Below are positions 53,453 through 62,802 of a DNA stretch of 64,000 nt, piece after piece. The DNA comes from Deltaproteobacteria bacterium (GTDB lineage Bacteria > Myxococcota_A > Polyangia > Polyangiales > JADJMO01), in NCBI GenBank assembly GCA_016182965.1, contig JACPFM010000039.1:1-64000 (forward strand). Reading direction: 5' to 3'. The notes beneath the pieces were generated by a model, which searched no databases, had not been told where the DNA came from, and saw only the letters and a list, made by a program, of their open reading frames with translations. A program made the translations under genes and the position numbers. The number at the start of each line of letters is the position of its first letter. Position 1 is the first letter of the stretch.

Positions 53453-54210
53453 CCCCGCTCGTCGACATCGGCGCGAACCTCGCGCACAAGTCGTTCCGCG
53501 AAGACCTCGCGGCCGTGCTCGCCCGCGCGCGCGCGGCGTCGGTCGGGCGCGTCGTGGTCACCGGCACGTCGACCGGCGCGAGCCGGCGCGCGTGGGAGCT
53601 CGCGCGCGCGCATCGCGGGGTCCTCTTCTCGACCGCCGGCGTGCACCCGCACGAGGCCTCGCGGTGGGGGCGCGACGCCGAGCTCGCCGTGCGCGAGCTG
53701 CTCCGCGAGCCGGAGGTCGTCGCGGTGGGCGAGTGCGGGCTCGACTACGACCGCGACTTCTCGCCGCGTCCCGCGCAGCGGCAGGCGTTCGCCGCGCAGC
53801 TCGCGATCGCGGCCGATACGGGCAAGCCGGTGTTCCTCCACGAGCGCGCCGCGCACGACGACTTCCTCTCTATCGTGCGCGAGCACCGGGTGCGCGGCGT
53901 CGTGCACTGCTTCACCGGTGAGGCGCGCGAGCTCGACGCGTACCTGCGGCACGGGCTGTTCATCGGCATGACCGGGTTCGTCGCCGACGAGCGGCGGGGC
54001 ACGCACCTTCCGCCGCTCCTTCCGCGCGTGCCCCGCGATCGGCTGATGATCGAGACCGACGCGCCGTTCCTCACGCCGCGGACGCGGCGCGGTCGGAACG
54101 AGCCGGCGTTCCTCCGCGACGTGCTCGCCGCGGTCGCGCGCGCCGTGTCGCGCTCGGAGGACTCGCGCTGCCTCGCTGATCGTCAGCGGCCCTTGCGCAC
54201 CATGCGGTAG
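53449..54210 (+). CDS. tatD: TatD-family metal-dependent deoxyribonuclease, altered C-terminus
   Basis: A 253-residue protein from GTG that overlaps the preceding stop codon. It follows the E. coli TatD pattern without the N-terminal H-x-H (VDIGANLAHKSF): TAGVHPHEASRW, VAVGECGLDYDRDFS, HCFTGEARELDAYL, GMTGFVADERRG, IETDAPFLTPR, RRGRNEPAFL. TatD is a 3'-5' exonuclease acting in DNA repair. The expected C-terminal helix (ATT-NA--LFG) is replaced by DRQRPLRTMR, where the gene runs 28 bases into the convergent regulator. A small C-terminal truncation is likely. Confidence 0.87.
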   Translation: MTPLVDIGANLAHKSFREDLAAVLARARAASVGRVVVTGTSTGASRRAWELARAHRGVLFSTAGVHPHEASRWGRDAELAVRELLREPEVVAVGECGLDYDRDFSPRPAQRQAFAAQLAIAADTGKPVFLHERAAHDDFLSIVREHRVRGVVHCFTGEARELDAYLRHGLFIGMTGFVADERRGTHLPPLLPRVPRDRLMIETDAPFLTPRTRRGRNEPAFLRDVLAAVARAVSRSEDSRCLADRQRPLRTMR

Positions 54211-56048
54211 ACCGTGTCGCGCGCGACGCCGAGGCGGCGGGCGGCCTCGCTGACGTTGCCGCCGGACGCGGTCAACGCCTCGAACGCCGCCTCGCGCAGG
54301 ACCGTCGCGCGCGACCGCACCTTCGGCTCGAACAGCTCGGGGAAATGGCGGCGCTCGATCGGCTCGTCCTCGGCGAGGATCAGCGCGTGGGCGAGCGCGC
54401 TCTTCAGCTCGCGCACGTTGCCCGGCCACTCGTGCGCCTCGATGTGCGCGCGGGCGCTTGGCGCGAGCGTCGGCGCATCCGGTCGTGCTCGGGAGAGCAA
54501 CGCCGAGGCGAGCGCCACCCGATCGGTGCGCCTCCGGAGCGGCGGGATGCGGATGCACGCGCCGTGGATCCGGTAGAACAGATCGTTGCGGAAGGTCCCG
54601 GCCTCGACCTGCGCCGGAAGATCGCGGCACGTCGCGGTGATCAACCGGAACGACGACCGCCGCGGCTTCGGATCGCCGACACGGTGGTAGGTGCCGTCCT
54701 CGAGGGCGCGCAAGAGCGCCGCCTGCAGCGCGGGCGGCATCTCGGCCACCTCGTCGAGGAACAGCGTGCCGCCGTCGGCGGCCCCGAGGAGCCCGCTTCC
54801 GCCCTCGCGCGAGGCGCCGGTGAAGGCGCCCGGCGCGTACCCGAACAGCTGGCTCTCGAGCAGCGCCTCGGAGACCGCGCCGCAGTTGATCGCGACGAAC
54901 GGACCGCTCGCCACCGCGCTCGCTCCGTGGATCGCCCGCGCGAACAGCTCCTTGCCCGTGCCGGTCTCCGCGAGCAGGAGCACCGGCAACTTCGTCGGCG
55001 CGAACTTCGCGGCCGACTCCTTGGCCGCGAGCACCGCCTCGTCCTCGGCGAAGATCGGATCGAACGACGAGGGGACCGCGCGTCGCGCCAGCGCGGGCCG
55101 GGGCGACTCTGTCTGCTCGAGGTGCACGACGACGGCGAGGGCTCCGCCGTCCGGCTCGAGCACCGGATCGAGCTCGACGCGGAAGGCCTGTCTGCGGGTC
55201 TCGAAGCGCAGCGGCCGGCCGGCGATCGCGAGCTCCGCCAGCTCGTCGAAGTCGATGCCGAAGAGATCGCGGCACCCGAGCTCGCCGCGCTCGCCGAGGA
55301 CGTCGCGGCGCGCGAGATCGTTGCAGAGGCCGATGGCGCCGCGCGCCTCGATCAGCAGGCTCGGCGTGCGCGCGCGCGCGACGAGGCGCTCGATCATCGC
55401 GAGCTGGCCGCGTCCGATGCGCGCCCACGCGAGCGCGCGCAGCGTGCTCTCCATCGCTGCCGCCGCGAGCTTCACCGCGATCCCGACCGCGTCGTCGCGG
55501 CGGTCGAGCGGGCCGCTGACGTCGAGGACGGTGATGAGCGCGCCGCGCGCGTCGAACACCGGCGCCGCGTAGCAGAACAGCTCGGCGTTGCGGTGCTCCC
55601 AGTGCGCCTCGCCGATCACGGCGACCGCCGCCCGTTCGACGATCGCCGTGCCGATCGCGTTCGTCCCGCGCGCCGCCTCGCTCCAGTCTGCGCCCGGTAC
55701 GAGGCGGGCGCGCGTCGCCGACTCGGTGAACGCGCCGCCGTCGTGCGCGGAGAGGATCACGCCGTCGGCGTCGGCGATGATCGCCGTGAGCGAGCGCGCG
55801 GAGAGCTCCGCCGCGGCGGCCGCGAGCATCGAGTGCTTCTCGCGGAAGACGTGCTCGACGCGCGCGCGCCGCTCGTCGAGCGCACCCGCCGGCCCGACGG
55901 GGAACGCGTCGGCGTCGCGACGAAGCCCGAACGCCTCGGCGCGCGCCCAACGAGCGCTGACGGACTCGGCTTCGGGGAGGAGGCGCAGCACGCGGTGATC
56001 ATGGCACGCGATCGGGATGACGCCGTGCGTCGCTCGACATTGCCGCAT
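54183..56048 (-). CDS. AcoR-type sigma-54-dependent transcriptional regulator
   Basis: A 621-residue protein with a GAF domain (about 65-200, SEAARGTNAIGTAIVE, AELFCYAAPVF), a PAS-like linker, a sigma-54 AAA+ domain (about 330-560: Walker A ETGTGKE at 361-367, GAFTGA at 407-412, Walker B GGTLFLDE, HEWPGNVRELK), and a C-terminal Fis-type HTH (NVSEAARRLGVARDTVYRMV). The GAF-plus-AAA layout matches activators of acetoin/aldehyde metabolism (AcoR). It is divergent from an aldehyde dehydrogenase whose upstream region has a -24/-12 promoter. Confidence 0.92.
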   Translation of the reverse strand: MRQCRATHGVIPIACHDHRVLRLLPEAESVSARWARAEAFGLRRDADAFPVGPAGALDERRARVEHVFREKHSMLAAAAAELSARSLTAIIADADGVILSAHDGGAFTESATRARLVPGADWSEAARGTNAIGTAIVERAAVAVIGEAHWEHRNAELFCYAAPVFDARGALITVLDVSGPLDRRDDAVGIAVKLAAAAMESTLRALAWARIGRGQLAMIERLVARARTPSLLIEARGAIGLCNDLARRDVLGERGELGCRDLFGIDFDELAELAIAGRPLRFETRRQAFRVELDPVLEPDGGALAVVVHLEQTESPRPALARRAVPSSFDPIFAEDEAVLAAKESAAKFAPTKLPVLLLAETGTGKELFARAIHGASAVASGPFVAINCGAVSEALLESQLFGYAPGAFTGASREGGSGLLGAADGGTLFLDEVAEMPPALQAALLRALEDGTYHRVGDPKPRRSSFRLITATCRDLPAQVEAGTFRNDLFYRIHGACIRIPPLRRRTDRVALASALLSRARPDAPTLAPSARAHIEAHEWPGNVRELKSALAHALILAEDEPIERRHFPELFEPKVRSRATVLREAAFEALTASGGNVSEAARRLGVARDTVYRMVRKGR

Positions 56049-56112
56049 TTCACGACATGACGCGCCCGGTCGGCAGGCCTGGAGTCTCCGGCATTTCTCG
56101 TGACGCGCGCGG

Positions 56113-56128
56113 CGGCCCTGCCGTTGCA
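56113..56128 (+). promoter_or_regulatory. candidate sigma-54 (-24/-12) promoter of the aldehyde dehydrogenase
   Basis: CGGCCCT at 56113-56119, 4 bases, then TTGCA at 56124-56128, matching TGGCACG-N4-TTGCA at the essential GG and GC. The -12 element is 36 bases before the ATG. It lies between the dehydrogenase and the sigma-54 regulator. Two direct repeats (GCATTTCACGACATGACG at 56045 and GCATTTCTCGTGACGCG at 56091) upstream could be activator sites. Confidence 0.6.
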
Positions 56129-56164
56129 GTGGCGCGGCCGGACCCCTGAAGGGAGGGCTCGCGC

Positions 56165-57685
56165 ATGACCTACGTCGCCCCGAACACCGATGGATCGAAG
56201 GTTCAGTTCCGTACCCGCTACGACAACTACATCGGTGGCGAGTTCGTCGCGCCGGCGAAGGGCCAGTACTTCGAGAACGTCACGCCGGTGACCGGCCGCG
56301 CGTTCTGCGAGGTCGCCCGCTCGACGACCTACGACGTCGAGCGCGCGCTCGACGCGGCGCACGGCGCGAAGGCGGCGTGGGGCCGGACCTCGCCCACCGA
56401 CCGCGCGAACGTGCTCCTGAGGATCGCCGATCGCATGGAGCAGAACCTCGAGAAGCTCGCGATCGCCGAGACGTGGGACAACGGCAAGCCGGTGCGCGAG
56501 ACGCTCGCCGCGGACCTGCCGCTCGCGATCGATCACTTCCGCTACTTCGCCGGCTGCGTGCGGGCGCAGGAGGGCGCGCTCTCGGAGATCGATCACGACA
56601 CGATCGCCTACCACTTCCACGAGCCGCTCGGCGTCGTGGGCCAGATCATCCCGTGGAACTTCCCGCTGCTGATGGCCGCCTGGAAGCTCGCCCCCGCGCT
56701 CGCCGCCGGCAACGCGGTGGTGCTCAAGCCCGCCGAGCAGACGCCGGCGAGCATCCTCTACCTGATGGAGCTGATCGGCGATCTGCTCCCCGCCGGCGTG
56801 CTCAACGTGGTCAACGGGTTCGGGCTCGAGGCGGGCAAGCCGCTCGCCTCGAACAAGCGCATCTCGAAGGTGGCGTTCACCGGCGAGACGTCGACCGGCC
56901 GCCTCATCATGCAGTACGCGTCGCAGAACCTCATCCCGGTCACCCTCGAGCTCGGCGGCAAGTCGCCGAACATCTTCTTCGAGGACGTGGCGGCGAAGGA
57001 CGACGACTTCTTCGACAAGTGCCTCGAGGGCTTCGCGATGTTCGCCCTCAACCAGGGCGAGGTGTGCACCTGCCCGTCGCGCGCGCTGATCCACGAGCGC
57101 ATCGCCGGCTCGTTCCTCGAGCGCGCCGTCTCGCGCGTCGAGAAGATCAAGATGGGCAACCCGCTCGACCCGACGACGATGATCGGCGCGCAGGCGAGCA
57201 AGGAGCAGCTCGAGAAGATCCTCGGCTACATCGACATCGGCAAGGAGGAGGGCGCGAAGCTCCTCACCGGCGGTGAGCGAGCGCAGCTCGGCGGCGAGCT
57301 CGAGGGTGGATACTACGTGCGCCCGACCGTGTTCCGCGGCGACAACGCGATGCGGATCTTCCAGGAGGAGATCTTCGGGCCGGTGGTCTCGACGACATCG
57401 TTCCGCGACTACGAGGACGCGATGCGCATCGCGAACGACACCCTCTTCGGCCTCGGCGCCGGCGTCTGGACGCGCGACGGCACGACGGCGTACCGCGCGG
57501 GTCGCGCCATCCAGGCCGGGCGCGTGTGGACCAACTGCTATCACCTGTACCCCGCGCACGCGGCGTTCGGCGGTTACAAGCAGTCGGGCATCGGCCGCGA
57601 GACGCACCGGATGATGCTCGACCACTATCAGCAGACCAAGAACCTGCTGGTCAGCTACAGCCCGAAGGCGCTCGGGTTCTTCTGA
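56165..57685 (+). CDS. aldehyde dehydrogenase (acetaldehyde-type, ExaC/AcoD-like)
   Basis: A 506-residue NAD-dependent [23 protein letters not shown] (cofactor/substrate region), [26 protein letters not shown], general-base [12 protein letters not shown] and catalytic Cys in [12 protein letters not shown], then EEIFGPVVS. The NQGEVC-C motif and full length fit the acetaldehyde/aliphatic branch that works with alcohol dehydrogenases. It is probably activated by the divergent AcoR-type regulator through a sigma-54 promoter. No alcohol or acetoin dehydrogenase gene is in the window. Confidence 0.93.
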   Translation: MTYVAPNTDGSKVQFRTRYDNYIGGEFVAPAKGQYFENVTPVTGRAFCEVARSTTYDVERALDAAHGAKAAWGRTSPTDRANVLLRIADRMEQNLEKLAIAETWDNGKPVRETLAADLPLAIDHFRYFAGCVRAQEGALSEIDHDTIAYHFHEPLGVVGQIIPWNFPLLMAAWKLAPALAAGNAVVLKPAEQTPASILYLMELIGDLLPAGVLNVVNGFGLEAGKPLASNKRISKVAFTGETSTGRLIMQYASQNLIPVTLELGGKSPNIFFEDVAAKDDDFFDKCLEGFAMFALNQGEVCTCPSRALIHERIAGSFLERAVSRVEKIKMGNPLDPTTMIGAQASKEQLEKILGYIDIGKEEGAKLLTGGERAQLGGELEGGYYVRPTVFRGDNAMRIFQEEIFGPVVSTTSFRDYEDAMRIANDTLFGLGAGVWTRDGTTAYRAGRAIQAGRVWTNCYHLYPAHAAFGGYKQSGIGRETHRMMLDHYQQTKNLLVSYSPKALGFF

Positions 57686-57710
57686 GCGACCGGCGCGGGC
57701 CAGTTGTCGC

Positions 57711-57732
57711 GGCCGCTCCGCCCGGAGCGGCC
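57711..57732 (+). terminator. hairpin after the aldehyde dehydrogenase
   Basis: GGCCGCTCC (57711-57719) and GGAGCGGCC (57724-57732) pair perfectly over 9 bp around a GCCC loop, 26 bases after the stop codon. No T-run follows, so it is a stabilising or weak terminator hairpin. Confidence 0.5.
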
Positions 57733-57836
57733 GGACCGAGGCGAGAGCGACGCGCGGGGTCCCGGTCCCGAGAAGATCGGGGCCTCGCGCGTGACGCAGG
57801 AACGAACGACAGAAACCTTGCTAGGCTCGTGCTCTG

Positions 57837-58445
57837 GTGGAAGCCGAAGAGCTCTTTCTCCCGTTCGCGCTCCCCAAAGAGCGCGTCCCGCTCGTGAGCG
57901 CCGTGCGCTCGACGGTGATCATCTCCTCGCTCACCGGCCTCCGCGCCGCGGGTCGCTACGACGAGTACCTGGCGAAGCTCGAGCGACGCTTCCACGACGT
58001 CGTCGCGTCGCCGAACCCGAACGCGTGGCTCCCGCTGGACTTCGCGCTCGCGCACTACGACGCGTGCCAGCGGCTCGATCTCGAGCCCGCGATGATCGAC
58101 GAGATCGGCGCCCAGTCGGGGCGGTTCGTCAACGAGACGCTGCTGTCGGTGCTCACGCGGGTCTCGAAGGAGTTCGGCGTGACGCCGTGGTTCGCGCTCT
58201 CGAACTCCAACACGCTCGGCGCCCGGACCTGGATGGGAGGGAGCTTCGCCGTGTGGAAGCTCGGGCCGAAGGAGGCGCGTCTCGAGTGGATACAGCAGCC
58301 GGTCGCGCGCTTCCCGTATTTCCGGCGGGCGTTCGGCGGCTTCACGAAGGCGATCTGCGGGCACTTCGCGCGGGCGATGTTCGTGAGCGAGCTGCCGATG
58401 CCGAACAAGGCGACGGAGATCGCGTATCGCCTCTCGTGGGTGTGA
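57837..58445 (+). CDS. conserved hypothetical protein, possibly TIGR02265/DUF2378-like
   Basis: A 202-residue protein from GTG. It is mostly helical with the late motifs GVTPWFALSNSN, RTWMGGSFAVWKLGPKEARLEW and RFPYFRRAFGGF. The order of W-G and pYF--G segments recalls the heme-NO-binding-fold paralogue family expanded in Myxococcales, but similarity is weak. A TAGGCT -10-like hexamer ends 10 bases before the GTG. Function unknown. Confidence 0.5.
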   Translation: MEAEELFLPFALPKERVPLVSAVRSTVIISSLTGLRAAGRYDEYLAKLERRFHDVVASPNPNAWLPLDFALAHYDACQRLDLEPAMIDEIGAQSGRFVNETLLSVLTRVSKEFGVTPWFALSNSNTLGARTWMGGSFAVWKLGPKEARLEWIQQPVARFPYFRRAFGGFTKAICGHFARAMFVSELPMPNKATEIAYRLSWV

Positions 58446-58478
58446 CGGGCGCGCGCCGGAGCAGGTAGGCTCCCGGCC

Positions 58479-59270
58479 ATGGAGGACTTCCCGTTCCAGC
58501 TGATCTTCCCGGTGCTGTTCATCGCGTTCGGGCTCGTCGCGTTCTTCGCCATGCGGAAGTTCTCGCGCGGTCAGTCCGAGGCGGGCCTCCAGCAGGCGGT
58601 GCCCCTCATGCGCGTGTTCTTCGAGCGGACCGGCTACCGCTTCGTCGACCAGGCCTCGGCGCCCATCGAGATGCAGATCGCCCGATGGCAGCAGGTGTAC
58701 GCCGCGTCGATCCGCGGCGAAGGGTACGACGTGCACCTCGTGCGTGATTTCCACGGCCTCGAGGTGCACTGGGAGCAGTTCACCGGTCAGCAGGGCGGTG
58801 CCTACGTCATGGCGCAGAGCTGGTGGGCGCCGCTCCCGGCGATGCCGCGCGCGCCGTTCCACATCGCGGAGCGCTCGCTCGCGAGCACGACCGGCAAGCT
58901 CGCCAAGGAGATGCTCACCAACATGAGCACCAACTGGAAGCCCGCGTTCGAGCGTCAGATCCAGACCGGCGATCCGCACCTCGACGGCCGCTTCGTGGTC
59001 TACGGTCCCGACGAGCAAGCCGTTCGGATGGTCCTGTCGAATCCGGCGCTGCGACAGGCGCTCTTCGAGTGCGCGTACGTCGATCTGCGGGTGACGCCCG
59101 ACGGCGTGCGGTTCTCCGATCCCGAGCAGAAGAACACGCTCGCGATGATGGGCGGAACCTACGGCGCGATGCAGTACGCGGGCAACCCCGGCAAGGCCTT
59201 CGAGGTGACGCTCCCGGTGCACGATCGCGTCGCCAACCTCCTGTACGGCGCGGCGACGCTCGCGCGCTGA
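58479..59270 (+). CDS. membrane-anchored hypothetical protein
   Basis: A 263-residue protein with one N-terminal membrane helix (FPFQLIFPVLFIAFGLVAFF) followed by a cytoplasmic or periplasmic alpha/beta region. Motifs such as GYDVHLVRDFHGLEVHWEQF and MGGTYGAMQYAGNPGKAFEV are not from a family I recognise. A TAGGCT -10-like hexamer ends 7 bases before the ATG, again a leaderless-type arrangement. It follows the preceding gene after 33 bases. Confidence 0.6.
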   Translation: MEDFPFQLIFPVLFIAFGLVAFFAMRKFSRGQSEAGLQQAVPLMRVFFERTGYRFVDQASAPIEMQIARWQQVYAASIRGEGYDVHLVRDFHGLEVHWEQFTGQQGGAYVMAQSWWAPLPAMPRAPFHIAERSLASTTGKLAKEMLTNMSTNWKPAFERQIQTGDPHLDGRFVVYGPDEQAVRMVLSNPALRQALFECAYVDLRVTPDGVRFSDPEQKNTLAMMGGTYGAMQYAGNPGKAFEVTLPVHDRVANLLYGAATLAR

Positions 59271-59286
59271 ACGCGCCGACGCGTGT

Positions 59287-60747
59287 TCACGGTGCGCGCG
59301 GCCGTCGCGCGAACAGCACCTCGCCGGGCGCGCCGGGCCGGCCCCACACGTAGAGCGCGAGCTGGTCGGCCGACTCGGTGCGGGCGCTCTCGACGATCGC
59401 CGCGTCGGTCGCGATCTCGGCGAGCGGCGTCGCGCCGTCGCCGGTCAGCAGGCGCCTGGGGCTGCGCTCGCGGTCGAGCGCGAAGAGCGGCACCTCCTCG
59501 ACGAAGGCACGCTTCAGGCCCTTCGCGTCGAAGGCGAGCTTGCCAGGGACGCGCAGCCCGAGATCGGCCGACTGCGAGAGGCCCGTGTACTCCGGCAGAT
59601 CGAAGCGCGCGGCCTCCTTGCCGGTCTTCGGGTCGAGCAAGAGGACCTTGCGCGCGCGCCAGAGCGACGAGTAATCGAGGTCGAGCTTCGTCGCGAGCGG
59701 CAGCGCGAGCCCGCCCGGAGGCAACGTGACCGACCAACGCGGCTTGCCGGTCTTGGCGTCGAGGAGCGACGCCGCGTCGGCCGCGGACACGAAGAGGCCC
59801 CCGTCGACCCAAGTCGCGAACAGCTCGGGCGCGCCGCTCGCGAGCTGCTGCTCGCCGTACGTCTTGTGGAACAGCGACTTGCCGGACGCGCACGAGAAGA
59901 CGGCGAGCTTGCCGTCGGTGCCCGTGAGCCAGCAGGCCGATCCGTCGGGCGAGGCCCCCGATGCCTCGGAGACGCAGCGCGCGCAGCCGATCGCGCGCGA
60001 GGTCCACACGACCGCGCCGCTCTTGGCGTCGACGCCGACGGTGATCGGCCCCTCGGATCGGTCGACGCCGGGGCTCTCCCATTCGCGCCCGTCGGTCACC
60101 GCGATGATCACGGCGCCCGCGCGACCGAGGAGGAACTTCGGGCCCCAGCAGACGTTGTCGTGGGGCTTGCCGAGGTCGTGGTAGAGGTGCGTGATCGTGA
60201 CGCGGAAATGCGGCCCGTAGGGCTGCGCGTCGTCGCAGTGGACGAGCCGGTAGTCGCACTCGCCGCCGAGGGTGCACGCGCCGCGGAGCTCCTGAAGCCA
60301 GACCTTCTCGTTCCACCACGCGTGATGGCGCCCGACGATCGCGCCCGACTCGGGATCGAGCGCGACGAGCGCGTCGGCCACGTGCAGCACGAGCCGCTTC
60401 TTCGGCCCGAACGACGGGTACGAGGTCGCGCGGCCGATCTGTTCCAGCGCGAGCGGCGTGGCCCAGCGCTCCTTGCCGGTCTCGAGCGCGACGCCACGGG
60501 CGGTGCGCAGATCGGGATCGACGACGACGATGCGACCGCCGGAGCTCTGCGCGTCGTAGGCGGGCAGGCGCGTGACGATCTCGAGCGCCGCGCCGGGGAG
60601 CGGGCGGAACGGATCGACGGCGGGCGCGCTCGTGGCAGGTGCGGATGCGCTCGGCGCCGGAAGGACGACGGGCGCGGGGGGCGCGCTCGATTGCGCGCGG
60701 CAGGCGCAGAGCGCGATCGCGAGCGGCAGCGAACGCGGCAGACCCAC
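59287..60747 (-). CDS. PQQ-like beta-propeller lipoprotein
   Basis: A 486-residue protein from GTG with a signal peptide and lipobox-like IALCAC, a Pro/Ser/Ala linker to about residue 40, and a seven- to eight-blade PQQ/YWTD-like propeller shown by recurring blade ends: DPESGAIVGRHH, DAKSGAVVWTS, DAKTGKPRWSV, DPKTGKEAARF. No quinoprotein catalytic residues are visible, so it is probably a structural or binding propeller such as BamB-type proteins. Eight cysteines lie in pairs. The start at 60747 was chosen for the signal peptide; a TACGTT hexamer lies just before it. Confidence 0.78.
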   Translation of the reverse strand: MGLPRSLPLAIALCACRAQSSAPPAPVVLPAPSASAPATSAPAVDPFRPLPGAALEIVTRLPAYDAQSSGGRIVVVDPDLRTARGVALETGKERWATPLALEQIGRATSYPSFGPKKRLVLHVADALVALDPESGAIVGRHHAWWNEKVWLQELRGACTLGGECDYRLVHCDDAQPYGPHFRVTITHLYHDLGKPHDNVCWGPKFLLGRAGAVIIAVTDGREWESPGVDRSEGPITVGVDAKSGAVVWTSRAIGCARCVSEASGASPDGSACWLTGTDGKLAVFSCASGKSLFHKTYGEQQLASGAPELFATWVDGGLFVSAADAASLLDAKTGKPRWSVTLPPGGLALPLATKLDLDYSSLWRARKVLLLDPKTGKEAARFDLPEYTGLSQSADLGLRVPGKLAFDAKGLKRAFVEEVPLFALDRERSPRRLLTGDGATPLAEIATDAAIVESARTESADQLALYVWGRPGAPGEVLFARRPRAP

Positions 60748-60832
60748 ACCGGAAACGTAGCACCGGGAGCGGGCGCGCATGCCCGGTCGACGCGCGCGCA
60801 ATCGCGCGACCGGCGTCGCATCGAATCGGGTC

Positions 60833-61810
60833 ATGCAGCCCGCCACCCAGCCGCGTCCGAAGAAGACCGCCGCCGCGCTGATTCGCCCCGCGACGGAGGC
60901 AGATCTGGTTACCGCCGACTACTTGATGCGCGTCGCCTTCAGCACGTTCCTCGGGTTGTCCGATCCGTCGCAGTTCATGGGCGATGCCGGCTACGTCATC
61001 TCGCGGTTCCGCAGCGACCCGTCCTCCGCGTTCGTGGCGACGGTGAACGGCCAGGTCGTCGGCTCCAACTTCGCGACGCGCTGGGGGAGCGTGGGGTTCT
61101 TCGGTCCGCTCACCGTCCGCCCCGACCTGTGGGATCAAGGGATCGGACGGCAGCTCATGGATCCGATCATGAAGTGCCTCGAGCGCTGGGGCGTCAGCCA
61201 CGCGGGGCTCTTCACGTTCGCCCACAGCCCGAAGCACGTGGGGTTCTATCAGACGCTCGGGTTCTGGCCGCGATACCTCACGCCGATCATGGCGCGTGCG
61301 GTGACGCCGCCGGCCGCGAACGTGGCCTACCAGCTCATCTCGTCCGCGCGCGACGGCGATCTCGCGCGCTGGCTCGCCGGCTGCCGGGCGGTCGCGAACG
61401 ACGTGTACCCCGGGCTCGATCTCGGCTCCGAGATCCAGGCCGTTCGAACGCTGGGGCTCGGCGACACCGTCCTCCTCGAGAACGCGCGCACGATCGAGGG
61501 CTTCGCCGTCTGCCACATCGGTCCCGGCACCGAGGGCGGCTCGGGTACGTGCTTCGTGAAATTCGGCGCCGTTCGCCCCGGCGACGACGCGCCCGCCGCC
61601 TTCACGCGGCTGCTCGACGCGTGCAACGCGTTCGCGGTCGCGAGGGGCGCGACCAAGGTCGTCGCCGGCGTCAACACGTCACGCCACGACGCCTACCGCA
61701 TCATGCTCGCCCGAGGCTTCGCCTCGTTCCTCCAGGGCGTGACGATGCACCGCCCGAACGAGCCGGGGTACAGCCTGCCCGATCGATTCGTGATCGACGA
61801 CTGGCGCTGA
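60833..61810 (+). CDS. GNAT-family N-acetyltransferase (tandem-type length)
   Basis: A 325-residue protein whose first 160 residues form a GNAT domain: IRPATEADLVTADYLM, QVVGSNFATRWGSVGFFGPLTVRPDLWDQGIGRQLM (acetyl-CoA-binding V-x-D--Q-x-G-x-G/A stretch) and FYQTLGFWPRY. The second half (about 165-325) is GNAT-like in length and ends with RIMLARGFASFLQGVTMHRPNEPGY, suggesting a degenerate second domain. The substrate is unknown. The gene is divergent from the propeller lipoprotein across 85 bases. Confidence 0.85.
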   Translation: MQPATQPRPKKTAAALIRPATEADLVTADYLMRVAFSTFLGLSDPSQFMGDAGYVISRFRSDPSSAFVATVNGQVVGSNFATRWGSVGFFGPLTVRPDLWDQGIGRQLMDPIMKCLERWGVSHAGLFTFAHSPKHVGFYQTLGFWPRYLTPIMARAVTPPAANVAYQLISSARDGDLARWLAGCRAVANDVYPGLDLGSEIQAVRTLGLGDTVLLENARTIEGFAVCHIGPGTEGGSGTCFVKFGAVRPGDDAPAAFTRLLDACNAFAVARGATKVVAGVNTSRHDAYRIMLARGFASFLQGVTMHRPNEPGYSLPDRFVIDDWR

Positions 61811-61827
61811 CAGAGGGGCAGCCCCGT

Positions 61828-62676
61828 TCAGGGCTGATACCAGTCCTTCTTCACCCGCGGGTCCATGAACGATCCGGTGTCGCGGATCGTCACCCGCACG
61901 CTCGCGCCGCGGGCCTTGGCGAACACCTGCCCGGCGGCGAGCGCAGGCAGCGAGGTCCGGCCCTTGGCGACCGCGTCGCCGTAGGCCTTCGCCAACGCCG
62001 GATCGACGCAGAGATCGAGCACGTGGATCGTGTAGCCGTACACGACGTTGTCTTCGCTCGTGTACTTCAGCGTGATCGAGTCGGCGTCGAGGAACAGCGC
62101 GCGCGCCTGCAGCCCTGGTGCGATCTGGTAGCCGGAGCGCGGCAGGCGGATCGCCTGTCCTTCCGTCGTCGCGTACGCGGTGAGCGTGACCGGCGGATCG
62201 GCGATCGGCCCCGCCACCTTCATCGCGGACCAGTCCCAGTCGTTGACCTTGAAGTTGGCGGCGAACGTGGGCGTGCCGGCGTCCTGCAACAGCGTGTACA
62301 GGCGCGGCGCCTTGTCGTCGGTCGGGCCGCCGACGTCGACGAGGCCGAGCGTGCCGCCGGTCGGCACGAAGCCGCGGATCTTCACGTTGAGATCGGGGTG
62401 CGCAGCGGCCGGCCGATCGGAGACGGCGCCGACGGTCGGCACCAACGTGTACGGGCCGCCGAACGCGGTCGTCGGACAGGAGTAGGTCGCGACATCGGCC
62501 GGCGCGTCGGGAGCGCCATCGATTGCGCCGTCGGCGTCGAGGTCCAAAGGCGCGTCCGCGCTCGAATCGACGCGCGCGTCGGCGCCTGCCGTTGCGCCCG
62601 AGTCTGCCGATTCGTCGGCGGCGCCTCCGTCGGCGCAGCCCACGAGCACGATCGCAAAGAGCGCCCACCCCCGCAT
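61828..62676 (-). CDS. lipoprotein, unknown function
   Basis: A 282-residue lipoprotein (lipobox AIVLVGC) with a long Asp/Ala linker (residues about 20-65: DSADAPLDLDADGAIDGAP) and a beta-rich C-terminal domain (IKIRGFVPTGGTLGLVDVGG-like, TPTFAANFKVNDWDWSAMKV, SITLKYTSEDNVVYGYTIHVLDLC). No known family. It converges with the GNAT gene over 17 bases. The start ATG at 62676 gives the signal peptide. Confidence 0.65.
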   Translation of the reverse strand: MRGWALFAIVLVGCADGGAADESADSGATAGADARVDSSADAPLDLDADGAIDGAPDAPADVATYSCPTTAFGGPYTLVPTVGAVSDRPAAAHPDLNVKIRGFVPTGGTLGLVDVGGPTDDKAPRLYTLLQDAGTPTFAANFKVNDWDWSAMKVAGPIADPPVTLTAYATTEGQAIRLPRSGYQIAPGLQARALFLDADSITLKYTSEDNVVYGYTIHVLDLCVDPALAKAYGDAVAKGRTSLPALAAGQVFAKARGASVRVTIRDTGSFMDPRVKKDWYQP

Positions 62677-62802
62677 GGTGACGATGATACGGCGCTCCGA
62701 GCGGACCACGGCAACCGCCGCCATCTCGGCCCCGTTGACCCTTCGCGCAAGTGCGTGAAAGCCTCTCGAGTCCGGCGCGAGCCGCGCCGCGAGGGGGATT
62801 CC

